Positions 25,050 through 35,760 of a stretch of DNA of 64,000 nucleotides are shown here, in pieces. The position numbers and the translations under genes are program-made. The stretch spans positions 124,001-188,000 of the forward strand of contig JAFCMP010000045.1 of the NCBI GenBank assembly GCA_017506865.1. The letters run 5' to 3'. Every line of letters begins with the position of its first letter. Within the stretch, counting starts at the first letter, position 1. Below the pieces are notes generated by a model. It saw nothing but the letters and a program-made list of their open reading frames with translations. It was not told where the DNA came from and made no database searches. Origin of the DNA: Tribonema minus. Taxonomy: Eukaryota; Sar; Xanthophyceae; Tribonematales; Tribonemataceae.

Positions 25050-27413
25050 ACTTGTACTTTTTCATTAATTCTCGCTCAGGGCGCGCTGAGCCCGGATGAT
25101 GATCTAACTTGAAGCTTGCTGTACGGAATCTACATGTCGTGTGACTGTCTGAAAGTTTCTCAACGACAACCACTCAAACGCCGCCGCCGCCGCCGCCAAA
25201 TGGCATCTCCCGTACGTCCTCCTCCATGTGCCCCGCCCCCCCCCTGGATTCTGCCATGTGTGTCATGACACGGCCAGTCTGAGAGTACGCCATGTGGAGT
25301 GCTGCCGACAGTGCTGACCGTAAGCGCGCCAGGGCGATGCCCTTCAGAGCTTTAGGGCGCGCTCCTCCGGGCACTGACATCCTGCTGGCATAGTATTTAC
25401 TCCGTCGCCACAGCCTCCAGCAGCTTCCGCCCCTGCTCCCCGATGCTGCCGAATGACCCAATTGCCAAAGTGGCAAGTTTGTAGCAATTTTGATCATACT
25501 GACCTGAATAGTGGGTACTTTTGGCGGCCTGTTGGTCGCGGCAGCAACGCTCGGGGTCTGCTGCAGTCTTCTGCGCTCGCGTCGCCACCTGTGCCGCTGT
25601 CACTGTCACACGGTGGCACCGGCAAAGCAGCACCGTGACGTCACCACTACCAGCCCCGGTACGCAACGTCCAGCACCGCCGCCAGCACTCCCGAGCCAAG
25701 CAGCTCATTTGCGGACGCTCCCGCAGAGGCAGCAGGCGCGGCGGCGGCGGCGGCGGCGGCGGCGGCAGCGGCAACAGCGCGCGCGCCGGTGCCGCCGCTG
25801 GACGCGCGGCACAGCACAGCAGCGGACGCATGCGCTGCGAGCAGCCCGACTCGGAGCAGCAGAGATGAGGTGACCATTGACGTGGTGTCGCCGCCCGCTC
25901 AGCCATCGTCCGCCGCCAAGGCGGAGCAGCAGCAGGCGGCCGCCCGCGACGCCACCTGCGCCTCGAAGCAGCCTGAGGTGACGGCCACTGGCACCATGAG
26001 CGGTAGTTGACGTGTCGGATCGTCGTAGCCGGTCACCGGGAAGGCGTCGGCAGGCAGCACGATGTCCATCCTGCGACTCCCCGGCGGCGCGGCAGATCCC
26101 AGAAACGGCGTGTAGTCCTCGTCCACCAGTCCCGTTTTTTGAGGTATTGCAGCAGGATGCGCTGCGTGGCCCTCTTGATGTTATTGTGGACGATCATCAT
26201 TTCGTGCGCCTTTAAGTGGACGCGTGGCGCTTGACACAGCCGTGCATGCAGGGTGCCGCCCGGCGACTTCCCGCACAGTTTTCAGCCTGTCGTCTGCTCC
26301 TCTACTCCGATGGCGCGTTTGACGGCCAGCTGCCAGGAAAGGCCATCGAACGAAGCCGTTATGGAGTACATCGGCTTGTTAAGGAATGCCATGCCGATCG
26401 AGTGCATGTGGCGCTGCGACTAGAATCGAGCAAGTGCTTGCGTGCGTTGCGTGCCCTGCGGCAGTTGTTGCAGGTGCGCCTCCACTTTATCTGCAAGCTC
26501 GGTAGCGACGGCATCTGCAAGTGCACTCTGAATGAGGTGCCTCAGGCTACACTGCAACTGCAGAGCACTGACGTCACTTGGCAAGTACACCGCGAGCAGC
26601 ATCCGCACCGGTGCCACCACCTGCTGGCGGCAGCGGCTGCTGCACAAGTGGCGGCTGCTGCAGTGGCATTAGCGCTGGTGGCAGCATATGTTCCAGCTTG
26701 TCACCTGTTGCTGCACACAGGGATGCGGCAGCTGTGACGATCGTCCGCATGAGGGGCAGGCGCGCCACCTCTGCTGCTGCTGCGCCTTCTAGCATTGCTG
26801 GTGTGGAACGTACAGCGCCTGCATTGACGGCTGCCGCTGCTGCGTGCGCTGGAGCAGCTGCTCCGCCTGCCGTTGCTGCTATTGGTGCAACAGTTGCTGC
26901 TGCCGCAGGTACTGGTGCGGCTCCTGCCGCATTGGCCGCTGCCACCGCCATTGCCGCTGTCGCAGCCGGCACAGTTGCGGCGGCGCCTGCTGCCGCTGCT
27001 CCTGTTGCAGGTGCTGCAGCAGCCCTAAGGCCTCAGGCTGGAGCACTGGCAGCTGTGTTGCCTATGCCCGCAGCAGCTGCTGTTGATGCTGCAGCTAGTG
27101 GTGCCGCCGAGGCAGCTTGAGGTGCAACATGTGCTGCCGCTGCTGCTGCCTCTGATGCTGGAGCAGCTGCTGCTGCCGCCGCTGCAGCTGCTGCCGGAGT
27201 ACTAGTAGTTGCGCCGTGGGCTACCGCTGCTGCTGCCGCTGGTGCCGCCTGCTGCTGCCGCGGCCACTGGTGCAGCGGCAGCTGCGCCATCATGATGACA
27301 CCGTGTCGCCAGAATGGCTGAGAAATCAACGGCCGGCACTGATTCAGAAGCAGCTGTGCCACCTGCAGCCACTGCTAGTAGTTCTGTAACAGTCGCCACC
27401 GCCGGGGCAAACT
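25050..27413 (-). mobile_element. LINE (non-LTR retrotransposon) copy A, 5'-truncated
   Basis: The minus strand encodes a broken C-terminal LINE polyprotein. Near 25900–26126 it reads MDIVLPADAFPVTGYDD. Near 25390–25500 it reads LATLAIGSFGSIGEQGRKLL, a block I know from the C-terminus of algal and protist non-LTR elements, after a Lys-Tyr-x-x-Tyr-like segment. Upstream lies an Ala-rich low-complexity region (26,570–27,400). The 3' end is at 25050, where the minus strand ends ...GAGCGAGAATTAATGAAAAAGTAC, matching the other copies (AATAAA in most). The copy ends abruptly at 27413 where the palindrome starts. It shares sequence over its full length with copy B at 29434–32157. Confidence 0.8.
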
Positions 27414-27565
27414 GTGCGCCCAGGTGTTGTCGATGCAACGCATCTAGGTACCTGTACGACATTAAATGTTACATTAATGTCGTACAGGTACCTAGATGCG
27501 TTGCATCGTTACATTAATGTCGTACAGGTACCTAGATGCGTTGCATCGACAACACCTGGGCGCAC
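27414..27565. repeat. Perfect 52-bp palindrome arms with a duplicated right arm
   Basis: The left arm 27414–27465 (starting GTGCGCCCAGGTGTTGTCG, ending GTACGACATTAA) is exactly complementary to 27514–27565. The spacer holds an extra partial copy of the right arm (27477–27508). It is wedged between the truncated end of LINE copy A and the next LINE 3' end at 27569. The perfect arms imply a recent origin or continued correction. Confidence 0.9.
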
Positions 27566-27568
27566 AAA

Positions 27569-27822
27569 ACTTGTACTTTTTGTAAATTAATTCTCGCTCA
27601 GGGCGCGAAAAAGCCCAGATGAATGGGATCCAACTTGAAGCTTAAGCTGTGCGGAATCTACACGTTGTTTGACAGCATGCAAGTGTCTCAATGACAACCA
27701 CGGTGCACCCAAGCTGTGACGAAGCCGCTGCCAAATGTCATCTCGAGATCCCCCTAGGCCCCCCTACAAGTACGTCCGACCAGGAGTCCTCGTCCATGTG
27801 CCCCCCCCCCCTGGATTCTGCA
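27569..27822 (-). mobile_element. LINE 3'-end fragment 1
   Basis: About 250 bp of LINE 3' region only. It begins at the terminal GTACTTTTT..ATTAATTCTCGCTC block and carries the shared 'gaagctt.agctgtgcggaatctaca' and the C-rich stretch also seen at 25240 and 29615. It is severely 5'-truncated. Confidence 0.75.
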
Positions 27823-27824
27823 AT

Positions 27825-27914
27825 TTGTGTACTTTTTATTAATCCTCACTCAGGGCGCGAAAACCCCAGATGAGTGTAATAATGGTATCTAATTTGAAGC
27901 TTGCTGTACGACGT
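27825..27914 (-). mobile_element. LINE 3'-end fragment 2
   Basis: This fragment lies directly behind fragment 1 in the same orientation. It has GTACTTTTTATTAATCCTCACTC and extends only to 'gaagcttgctgtacg', where unrelated sequence begins. Confidence 0.75.
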
Positions 27915-28502
27915 CATGGCAGCCGCAGCAGCTGTTGTCTCCGCACCCCGCGGCATAGTTGACGGCGTCAAACGCGCCAAATTGAATGCTGCTGCGCACC
28001 GCTGCTGCAGTTGCGCTCCCGCCAGCGACGCTACTCGCTGCGCCATTGACAGCATCATTGCAGGTGGCACCGCCTGCTCCAGCATGCGCCGCGCCACCAC
28101 CCGCGTTGCCGTGCACTGACGTGTTGCCAGAGCAGCTGCTTACGCCTGCACCACCATGATGCCTAGGGCCTGTAATGCTGGTTCCCGCGATATTGCTCGC
28201 AATGCCGCACGCTGCATCTTTGCCCGTACTGCCGCCTGCTGCAGCAGCAGTTGACGGCAACGTGTGCATGACCGCCCGTGCCGTCGCGCTTTGAGGTATT
28301 GTCAGGGCGGCTGGCACCTGGGTCGCAGCACAAGGCACCCTCAGTCACGTCGCCATGTGGCGTCAGAGTTGCCAACGCTAGCTCGGCTGCTTCTGCGGCG
28401 GCAATGTCACCGCCGTGGCCATCAATCTTGCAGCTGCGAGACCCAGTGCAGCTCACCGCTGTCATGTAACGCAGCAGCAGCACCACGTGCACCGCCGCTG
28501 TG
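27915..28502. other. Ala/Gly-rich open frame of unknown origin (minus strand)
   Basis: The minus strand is open from 28338 to 27889, with an Ala/Gly/Thr-rich product (for example GGAAHAGAGGATCNDAVNGA). It resembles the low-complexity region of the LINE copies in composition but not clearly in order. I cannot tell decayed LINE from host sequence. Confidence 0.3.
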
Positions 28503-28613
28503 TGTGTGCGCCCAGGTGTTGTCGATACAACGCATCTCGGTACCTGTACGACATAATGCACAGGTGTTGTCGATTCAACGCATCTCGGTACCTGTACGAT
28601 ATATCTGATACCA
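28503..28613. repeat. Two direct copies of the palindrome-arm unit
   Basis: The unit CAGGTGTTGTCGATNCAACG...GGTACCTGTACGAYAT occurs twice in tandem, at about 28513 and 28561. It matches the left arm of the palindrome at 27414 with a few substitutions. So the unit exists both as an inverted pair and as a direct pair within about 1 kb. Confidence 0.85.
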
Positions 28614-29433
28614 CTTGCCTCGTTCCACCGCCGCCGCAGCGCCGTTCTGCACAGCCTCGCAGTCCTTGCCAACAACAGTCGCTGCAGCACGGCGCGCCCG
28701 TCCTCGCGTGCGCCGGCGGCGCCCCCGAGCACCTCCTGCATGCATCGTTCACGTGCTGCTGCACACGCTCTTCGCGCGCCAGTTGAAGCCGTGCGTCACG
28801 CATACTTTCACGCTCGGCATTGACGTCCTTCACCGCCACAGCGCGCGCGCGCGTGTCCTCCTGGCGGCGACGTGGCAGCAGCCGCGCGCGATACTGCTGC
28901 TGAGGCGGCTACGGCTGACGGCAGCGCGGTTGCATTCACGCCCCGGTGGGTGAGTCGAGAACATGCTGCAGGACTGGCTGCGCGCGACGCTCATGCACCG
29001 GTGAGCTTGTGGTCATTGCTGCTGCAAAGGCCTTGTCATTTACAGATGATGCCGGCTGCTGAGCGCTGGTGCTGCTGCGGTGACGCGCACTACAGGACCG
29101 GCTGCACGCGACGCGTTGCACTCAGTCTGGCGTGCTTGTGATCGATTTGTACCGCGAGCAACTGTGTGGAGAAGCTATGCAAGCTGCCAAGCTCTGCTGT
29201 TGCAGCGCGCTCAGGCTGCCACACTCAGTTTTATGGTCCAGGCTGAAGTGTAGTTGCAATATGTTTGAGGGGAGGGGGAGGTTATGGGCTGTCGAGCACT
29301 GGTGCTTGGTCTAAAACTTGCTACGCGCTATTCATTACGGCGTGCCTGGCGCGTCGGCAGACGCACGAGACGGCACATTTGCAGATCCTCCAGCACAGTC
29401 CTGCACGTGCCATCGCCTTGTATGTGCTTCAAG
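28614..29433. other. Possible coiled-coil coding fragment (minus strand), otherwise nothing
   Basis: The minus strand at about 28860–28740 reads VKDVNAERESMRDARLQLAR, which looks like charged coiled coil. No family is recognisable, and it may belong to a decayed element. 28960–29430 shows nothing. Confidence 0.25.
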
Positions 29434-32157
29434 TATGTACTTTTTACTAAATTCTTGCTCAGGGCGCGAAAAAGCCGCAATTCACTTGAATCTTGCTGTA
29501 CGGAATCTACATGTCGTGTGACACTCTGAAAGGGTCTCAACGACCACCACTCAAACGCCGCCGCCGCCAAATGCAATCTCGGGATCCCCCCCTACGTCCT
29601 CGTCCATGTACCCGCCCCCCCCAGATTAAGAATCTGCCATGTGTGTCATGACACGGCCAGAGTACGCCATGTGGAGCGCTGCCGACAGCGCCGAGCTTAA
29701 GCGCGCCAGGGCGATGCCCTTTAGAGCTTTAGGGCGTGTCCCTCCCGCCGGAGCGGGGCACTGGCATCCTGCTGGCATACTCCATCGCCACAGCCTCCAG
29801 CAACTTCCGGCCCTGCTCCCCGATGCTGCCAAATGACCGGATTGCCAAAGTGGCAAGTTTGTAGCACTTCTGATCATAATGACCAGAATAGTGGGTGTAT
29901 TTAGCAGCCTCTTGGTCGTGGCAGCAGCATTCGGGGTCTGCTGCAGTCTTCACCGCCCGCGACATCACCTGTGCCTCGAAGCAGGTGACGTCCACCATGA
30001 CGGTAGTTGACGTGTCAGATCGTCGTAGCCGGTCACCGGAAAGGCGTCGGCAGGCAGCACGATGTCCATCCTGCGACTCCCCGGCGGCCCGGATTACCCC
30101 AGGAACGGCGTTTAGTCCTCGCCCACCAGTCCTGACTTGAGGTATGGCCGCAGATGCGCTGCGTGGCCCTCTTTACGTTGTTATGGACGATGGTGTCTGC
30201 GCCTTGACGCGTGGCGCTTGACACAGCCGTGCGTGCAGAGTGCCGCCCGGCGACTTCCCGCACAGCTTGCAGCCTGTCGTCTGCTCCTCTACTCCGATGG
30301 CGCGTTTGACGGCCAGCTGCCAGGCAGGCCATCAAACGAAGCCGTGGTGGAGTACATCGGCTCGTTGAGGAATGCCATGCCGATCGAGTGCATGTGGTGC
30401 TGCGACCAGAATCGAGCAAGTGCTTGCGTGCGCTGCGTGCCCTGCGGCAACTGTTGCAGGTCCGCCTCCACTTTTTTCGCAAGCTCGGTAGCGACGGCAT
30501 CTGCAAGTGCACTCTGATTGAGGCGCCTCAGGCAACACTGCAATTGCAGAGCACTGACGTCAAGGACACCGTAAGCAGCATCCGCACCGGTGCCACCACC
30601 TGCTGGCGGCGGCGGCTGCTGCATAGGTGGTTGCTGCTGCGGTGGCATTAGCGCTGGTGGCAGTATATGTTCCACTGGCAACTTGTCACCTGTTGCTGCA
30701 CGTAGGGATGCAGCTGTGGCGATCGCCGCATGAGGGGCAGGCGCGCCACCTCTGCTGCTGCTGCGCCTTCTAGCATTGCTGATGTGGAACGTACAGCGCC
30801 TGCATTGACGGCTGCCGCTGCTGCGTGCGCTGGTAGTGCAGCTGCTCCGCCTGCCGTTGCTGCTATTGGCGCAACAGTTGCTGCTGCCGCAGGTGCTGGT
30901 GCAGCACCTGCTGCATTGGCCGCTGCCACTGCCGTCGCCGCTGTCGCAGCCGGCACGGTTGCCGTGCCGCCTGCTGCCGCTGCTCCTGTTGCAGGTGCTG
31001 CAGCAGCCCTAGGGCCTGGAGCAGCTGTGTTGCCTACTAGTATGCCCGCAGCAGCTGCTGTTGATGCTGCAGCTAGTGATGCCGCCGACTCAGAGGCCGC
31101 TTGAGGTGCAATATGTGCTGCCGCTGCTGCTGCCTCTGATGCTGGAGCAGCAGCTGCTGCTGCTGCCGCTGCTGCTGCCGCCGGAATAGTTACGCCGTGC
31201 GCTGCCGCTGCTGCTGTCGCTGGTGCCGCCTGTACTGCCGCCGCAGCCACTGATCCAGCGGCAGCTGCGCCGTGTGTCGCCGGAATAGCTGCGCCATCAG
31301 CGGCCGGCACTGATTCAGAAGCGGCTGTGCCGCCTGCAGCCACTGCCTGCTAGTAGTCCCGTAACGGTCGTCACCGCCGGGGCGGCAGCGCGTCCTGCCG
31401 CTGATGCAGTTGCCGCTGCCGGAGCGGTTGCGCCTCCACTGGCAACGGCCGCTGCCGCTGTAACAGTTGCCGCTGCTGATGCTGCTGGTGCTGGTGCTGC
31501 TGCCGCTGCAGCCGGCGCCGCTTGTGTTACCGCATCCTCAGCAGGCTGAGCATTGTCTGCGGCTTGAGGAGTCGCCTGCTGCAGCACCCCCGCCCATCCA
31601 GAGAGTGCTGGTTGCAGCGCTTGCAGCATGCCCGCCACATATGCAGCATCAGCAATGTCGCAGGCGCTGGTAATGCCAAGGCCGCCATGCCGTGTTGGGA
31701 TTCGCGCTTGTTGTAAGGAGGGGCCGTTTGCTGCCAGATGGAAGTGGGCACTACTTTGCTCAAACTGGCGCCAGGTCTGGCCTGGTGGCTGCAGGCCCAT
31801 TGAGAGTTCGAGCGCCCACTGCGTGACCCGGTCCCACTCCTTGGCGGCTGGCGCTGTCTGTGTAGTACCACGTGGGAATGGTGTGCAGGCAGTACGTCAT
31901 GCGAGGCACCACGCAGTAGCGCAGTAACCTGAACATAGCCCTGAGGCTCGGAGATGTCAGGCGCGCGCATCGCTCTGCGAATCGAGCCCCTGCCCCGCCT
32001 GCACCCGCTTTCCTGCGCAGCCATGCCTCCACGAAGCTGCTGTGGCCGACCGGCACCCCCAGCAACACAGCTCCACGGTTCTGATTTTCATCCGTATCCC
32101 CCACTCTTGCCTGCCTGTACATGCATGTCCTGCTGTCGATCACTTGAGCGCGCATGC
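29434..32157 (-). mobile_element. LINE (non-LTR retrotransposon) copy B, 5'-truncated
   Basis: This is the longest LINE copy, read right to left. At 32157–31800 is the region after the reverse-transcriptase core (GAVLLGVPVGHSSFVEAWL, then FRLLRYCVVPRMTYCLHTIP). At 31700–31600 is RIPTRHGGLGITSACDIADA, diagnostic of non-LTR elements. An Ala-rich expansion follows at about 31550–30690. Then comes a Cys-containing knuckle (TGCKLCG, about 30255) and the C-terminal block with Lys-Tyr-x-x-Tyr and FGSIGEQGRKLLEAVA (about 29810). The frame is interrupted more than once. The catalytic part of the reverse transcriptase is missing, so the copy is dead. The 3' end is at 29434. Confidence 0.85.
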
Positions 32158-33622
32158 TGCAGGTACCCTGTCAACAAGGAGCGCGTCAGCAACAAGTGCA
32201 CAAACACTGATCAGTCATACACAGCCGTAAACAATGCACAAGACAGGTGGTAACACCACCATCCTTGACAAGGGGGTATCAGGATGCAAACTACAAGTGG
32301 CGACTGCACCGTCCACAAGCCACAGTATACATACCTATCTACAGCTCTGTTGCGCTAAGCGATGCCTGCAACGTGGCTGAGCATTAAAATTAGAAAGCTT
32401 GAAACGAATTGGGACATGATGCGCAGCTTTGCGTCACATGAAGGCGTTACGTGCAATTCAGCAGCAACTGTACCAGCTCTGGCCTACAGGGGGCTTTGTG
32501 TGCGGCTGACAAGAATGTGCCAGTCTTGCAGAAGCAGCATGGTCGCTGAGCGCTGTCATGACACAACGCTCAGCCAGCCTGGTGTCCCAAGTCGACACCA
32601 AATTACCGTGTTTGCAACGGCTGCTGCACACAGCGGCACTCGCAACGCTGGGGTTGAGGATCGTGCTGAGGTTGCATTAGAGGAGTTCAGGTGCCGCCCC
32701 CGGGCACACGACTTGTTGCTGATGGCAATGTTTTTTTTGGGGGGGGGGGGGGGGGGATGTGCGGTGATGTTTCAGCATCAGTGATGGCGGCTGCAGCAGT
32801 GCTCGAACTTTTAAGTATTTTGTCAAGCGAACATAATTTATCTGTTTACAAAAGTACATGTGCCATGTGTTTGCAACAGATGCTCCGGCGGTCCATGTGT
32901 TGAGAATGTGTTCTTTGATGCAGCAGTCCACGGCAGATAGAGGCTCCCAACTTTGGGCACATGGAGTGCGACTATGCCTCCGCTGAGACGGTGAGACTGC
33001 AGATCCAAAGACCAACGAGAACAACACCAAGTTTCACCGGTACAGCTCTGAAGTCTTGAGTGCCATGCCAGACGCACTCCAACAAAAGGGTTAAGTGTCG
33101 CAGGTGAAGGCCAGTCGCACAACCTGAACAGCATGCAAAGAGTTGGAGACTGCACAGCATGCGGCACTGCCGCGCGCGTGCGGTTCGCCAACTGTTGTAA
33201 GCCATATTTGAATATTTGAATTTTCGGCAATTGCGCGCTTTCGGCTGCACCACATTCAATGTACTAAAGCGACAAAAGGAAACACACAGCTTAGTATGCT
33301 TCGAAGTACTGCGAAGCACTACAAGCATTACGGTCGTGCTGGCTGACCTAGCGCTGTTGCGCTACAGCAAGACGGTCTTGTCGGTTGCCCTCAGAAGCTG
33401 AAACCACCAGAAACCACTGTAAACCCCCCTCTATATCTCCCCCTTTTCAGAGGCAATGGGCGGCGGCTGCTCGGCCATGGCCCAAACGTGCACAGTCGCA
33501 AAACTCGACCTTGTGGGCATTGCTCAGTAATGCTCAGTCTATCTGCATCCCCCGCCCCCCCCGCCCCAAATGCCAATCCCGGCTTCACTCCTGTCCCTTA
33601 TGACCCTTACTTCTTCCTCATT
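32158..33622. other. Intergenic, no gene recognised
   Basis: Nothing conserved is seen. A G homopolymer lies at 32740–32757. Confidence 0.45.
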
Positions 33623-33647
33623 TTACCCGGGCTCGCCCTTTGCCGCT

Positions 33648-33682
<35 letters not shown>

Positions 33683-35151
33683 TGCCGCCGCAGCAGCCTC
33701 CGACTTTGCCGCCTTCGCATTCACCGCTGCCGCAGCAGCCTGCTGCTCCCTAGCTTCCGCTATGGTGGCTGCCAGCGCGGGGTCGTCGCGGACGGCGCCG
33801 CGCAACAGAGGGAAAAAAGCTTTTGCTTTTGGAGATTCGACACGCTCGGCTGGCGTCGATGAGCGCTGCGCGGCGGCGGCGCTCCAGCGTTTCGCGCGTG
33901 ACGTTGTGCGACGTAAAACTGTGTTGCGGCACATGCATGCGCGTGCATGCGGTTCAACGTGCATGTTGTGGACACCGCGCGGCGGCAGGCGCGAGCATGG
34001 GCGAATGCAATAAAGGTAAAAGCTTTGAGAGATGCGATGTGCAGTGTGAAGTTCGCGCTGAGCGCTGCGCGGCAGCGACGCTCCAGCGTCTCGCGCGCGA
34101 CGCTGTGCGCTCGCGACGCTGTGCGTCGTGAACCTGCGTGTCAAAAATTCCCACAAAAAAAGGGTACTGTGATTGAAATATTACCGTGAGCTCCGGAAAA
34201 GAAAATCTGCAATTAGAAAAGTAGGCCACTACATTGATCAAACACGCGTCGCACAGTGTGCGCGTGCACGCTATCGACCCCGCGCGCCGGCAGGTGAAAA
34301 ACGGGCAAACGCGATGGACGCTTTGAGGGGCGCGGTGTGCAGTGTGAAGTTCGCGCTGAGCGCTGCGCGGCGGCGGTGCTCCAGCGTCTCGCGCGTGACG
34401 TTGTGCGTCGTGAACCTGCGCGTTGCGTCGCATGTGTGCGCATGCATGCGACCGTCGGCACGGCGTGGCGGCAGGCGTCAAGATGAGCGAATGGCGCCGG
34501 CAGGCGTGAGGACGCACAATCCGGCTGAAGTGCGATGGACGCTGTGAGGAACTCGGTGTGCAGGGTCACGTTTGCGCGGCAGCTGTGCGAGAGGTGCAGT
34601 TTGTTCTAGGCCTTCCACCAATGACTGTGGTCGCCGTTACATACCGTTACATACCACAACGCCAGGATGCTCACCACTCCGTCACGAAGGCGGCGCCCTG
34701 CGAGAGCCAGTCGCTCCAAGCGACGGGCAGCACTCTCAGCCTTTGTCCACCCCTAAAATCCCGCTTAACGCCAGCACGCGCTTGGGGCGCGTGCAGCACT
34801 CCCAGCCCGCGCTCATCCCTGACATTCCATACTTCTTGAAGCATTACATAGCAGTATCACAATGCCAGGATGCTCACCACTCCGCCCCGGGCGAGGTGCC
34901 CTGCGAGACACAGTCGCGCCTGCCGACGCCCTCGCTCTGAGAGCGGCTCTCAGCTCTAGCGGACAAGGTGTGGTTAGCCACCAAATTGAATGCCTTCCAC
35001 CAATAACCGTGGTCGCCGCTACATGTTGCAATGCGGGGACACTCACCACTCTGTCCCGGGCGCGGCGCCCTGCGCGAGCCAGGGGCGCCAGACTATGCCC
35101 TCGCTCTCCGCGACGTCGCGCAGCAGGAACGCCATGAAGCTCACGTTGAAG
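33623..35151 (-). CDS. Unrecognised host gene, two exons visible, partly scrambled by exon-edge copies
   Basis: Exon Y (35151–35047) reads FNVSFMAFLLRDVAESEG, then IVWRPWLAQGAAPGTE, ending in phase 2 at a GTGAGT donor. Exon Z starts at 33918 after 'caacacag' in the matching phase and reads FTSHNVTRETLERRRRAAL. Beyond that, the plausible C-terminus (AFFPLLRGAVRDDPALAATI, then an Ala-rich tail ending KGEPG at the stop 33623) lies in the neighbouring frame. Either an indel near the A6/T6 run at 33813 or a short unseen intron separates them. Both exons are surrounded by tandem copies of their own edges. The family is unknown, and upstream exons were not found. Confidence 0.4.
33850..34570 (-). 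repeat. Three tandem copies of the exon Z start
   Basis: Units begin near 33852, 34058 and 34352. Each carries, on the minus strand, an acceptor-like CAG and a version of the FTTHNVTRETLEHRRRAAL reading. The middle unit has an AT-rich insertion (34145–34245). Only the left-most unit leads into the C-terminal exon, so the other two lie in the upstream intron with decoy acceptors. Confidence 0.7.
34655..34935 (-). repeat. Two echoes of the exon Y end with donor
   Basis: Minus-strand segments near 34715–34670 and 34925–34872 repeat the exon Y end (CTGGCTCGCGCAGGGCGCC, then GGAGTG) followed by GTGAGCATCC. Both lie downstream of exon Y in its intron and keep a usable donor. Confidence 0.75.
34967..35040 (+). 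repeat. Dispersed ~105-bp repeat, partial copy
   Basis: It contains 'aaggtgtggttagcc' and 'gccttccaccaataaccg', matching the copies at 2605 and 59563. A shorter piece, 'gccttccaccaatgactg', lies at 34610. Confidence 0.7.
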
Positions 35152-35239
35152 CTGTAGCTCGAATGCAAGCAAATAGTGAAAGTGAAAAATTGACAAGGAC
35201 ACCACTCTACTAAAAACTATTGCAGAGTTGAAGTAGTAA

Positions 35240-35530
35240 CAGAATGGATTAGGGCTCTTCGCGACATCGCGCAGCAGGAACGCCACTGAGGCTCACGTTC
35301 AAGCTGCATTTGGGAGCAGTGTGAAAGGGGGGTGAAGGGGGGGGGGGAGGGGGGAGGGCATTGTGCGTATTGCAGTGGGAGAGATGCTCCTCGGGGACAT
35401 GCAATCAAAAGGGCTTGGTAGCGGTATGTACGGTATGGTGTGTATGGTTTGTTGCACGTCGTATGGCATATGATAACGCCATGGTGCGGCCACGAGGCTC
35501 ACGCTGAAGCTGCACGTGCGAGTATGCGCG
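35240..35530 (-). repeat. Two echoes of the exon Y start with acceptor
   Basis: Minus-strand segments at about 35310–35260 and 35512–35485 each have CAG followed by CTT.A.CGTGAGC and further exon-like sequence. Both lie upstream of exon Y, in its intron, so exon Y is echoed at both edges. Confidence 0.7.
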
Positions 35531-35564
35531 CCGTGAGAGATGCGAGAGGCGCGCGCGCGGTGAG

Positions 35565-35760
35565 AGTGAGAAGTGCGAGAATCGTGCGCGCAGTGAGACA
35601 ATATGAGACGCGTGCGCAGTGAGGCATTGAGAAGCGTGTGCGCAGTGAGACAATGAGAGACGTGTGCGCAGTGAGACGATGAGAGACGTGTGCGCAGTGA
35701 GGTATTCAAAGACGTGTGCGCAGTGAGACAACGAGAAACGTGCGCAGCGAGATGAACGAG
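35565..35760. repeat. Minisatellite of about 26–30-bp units
   Basis: Seven or so units of 'gtgtgcgcagtgagacaatgagagac' type occur in a row with small length changes. G homopolymers follow at 35817–35837 and 35907–35921. Confidence 0.8.

Noticed and set aside
33850-34140. IQ-motif-like plus-strand reading (AALQRFARDVVRR) repeated
   Set aside because: The opposite strand gives a reading in phase with a neighbouring exon and a plausible acceptor. The plus reading is a by-product of the same tandem unit.
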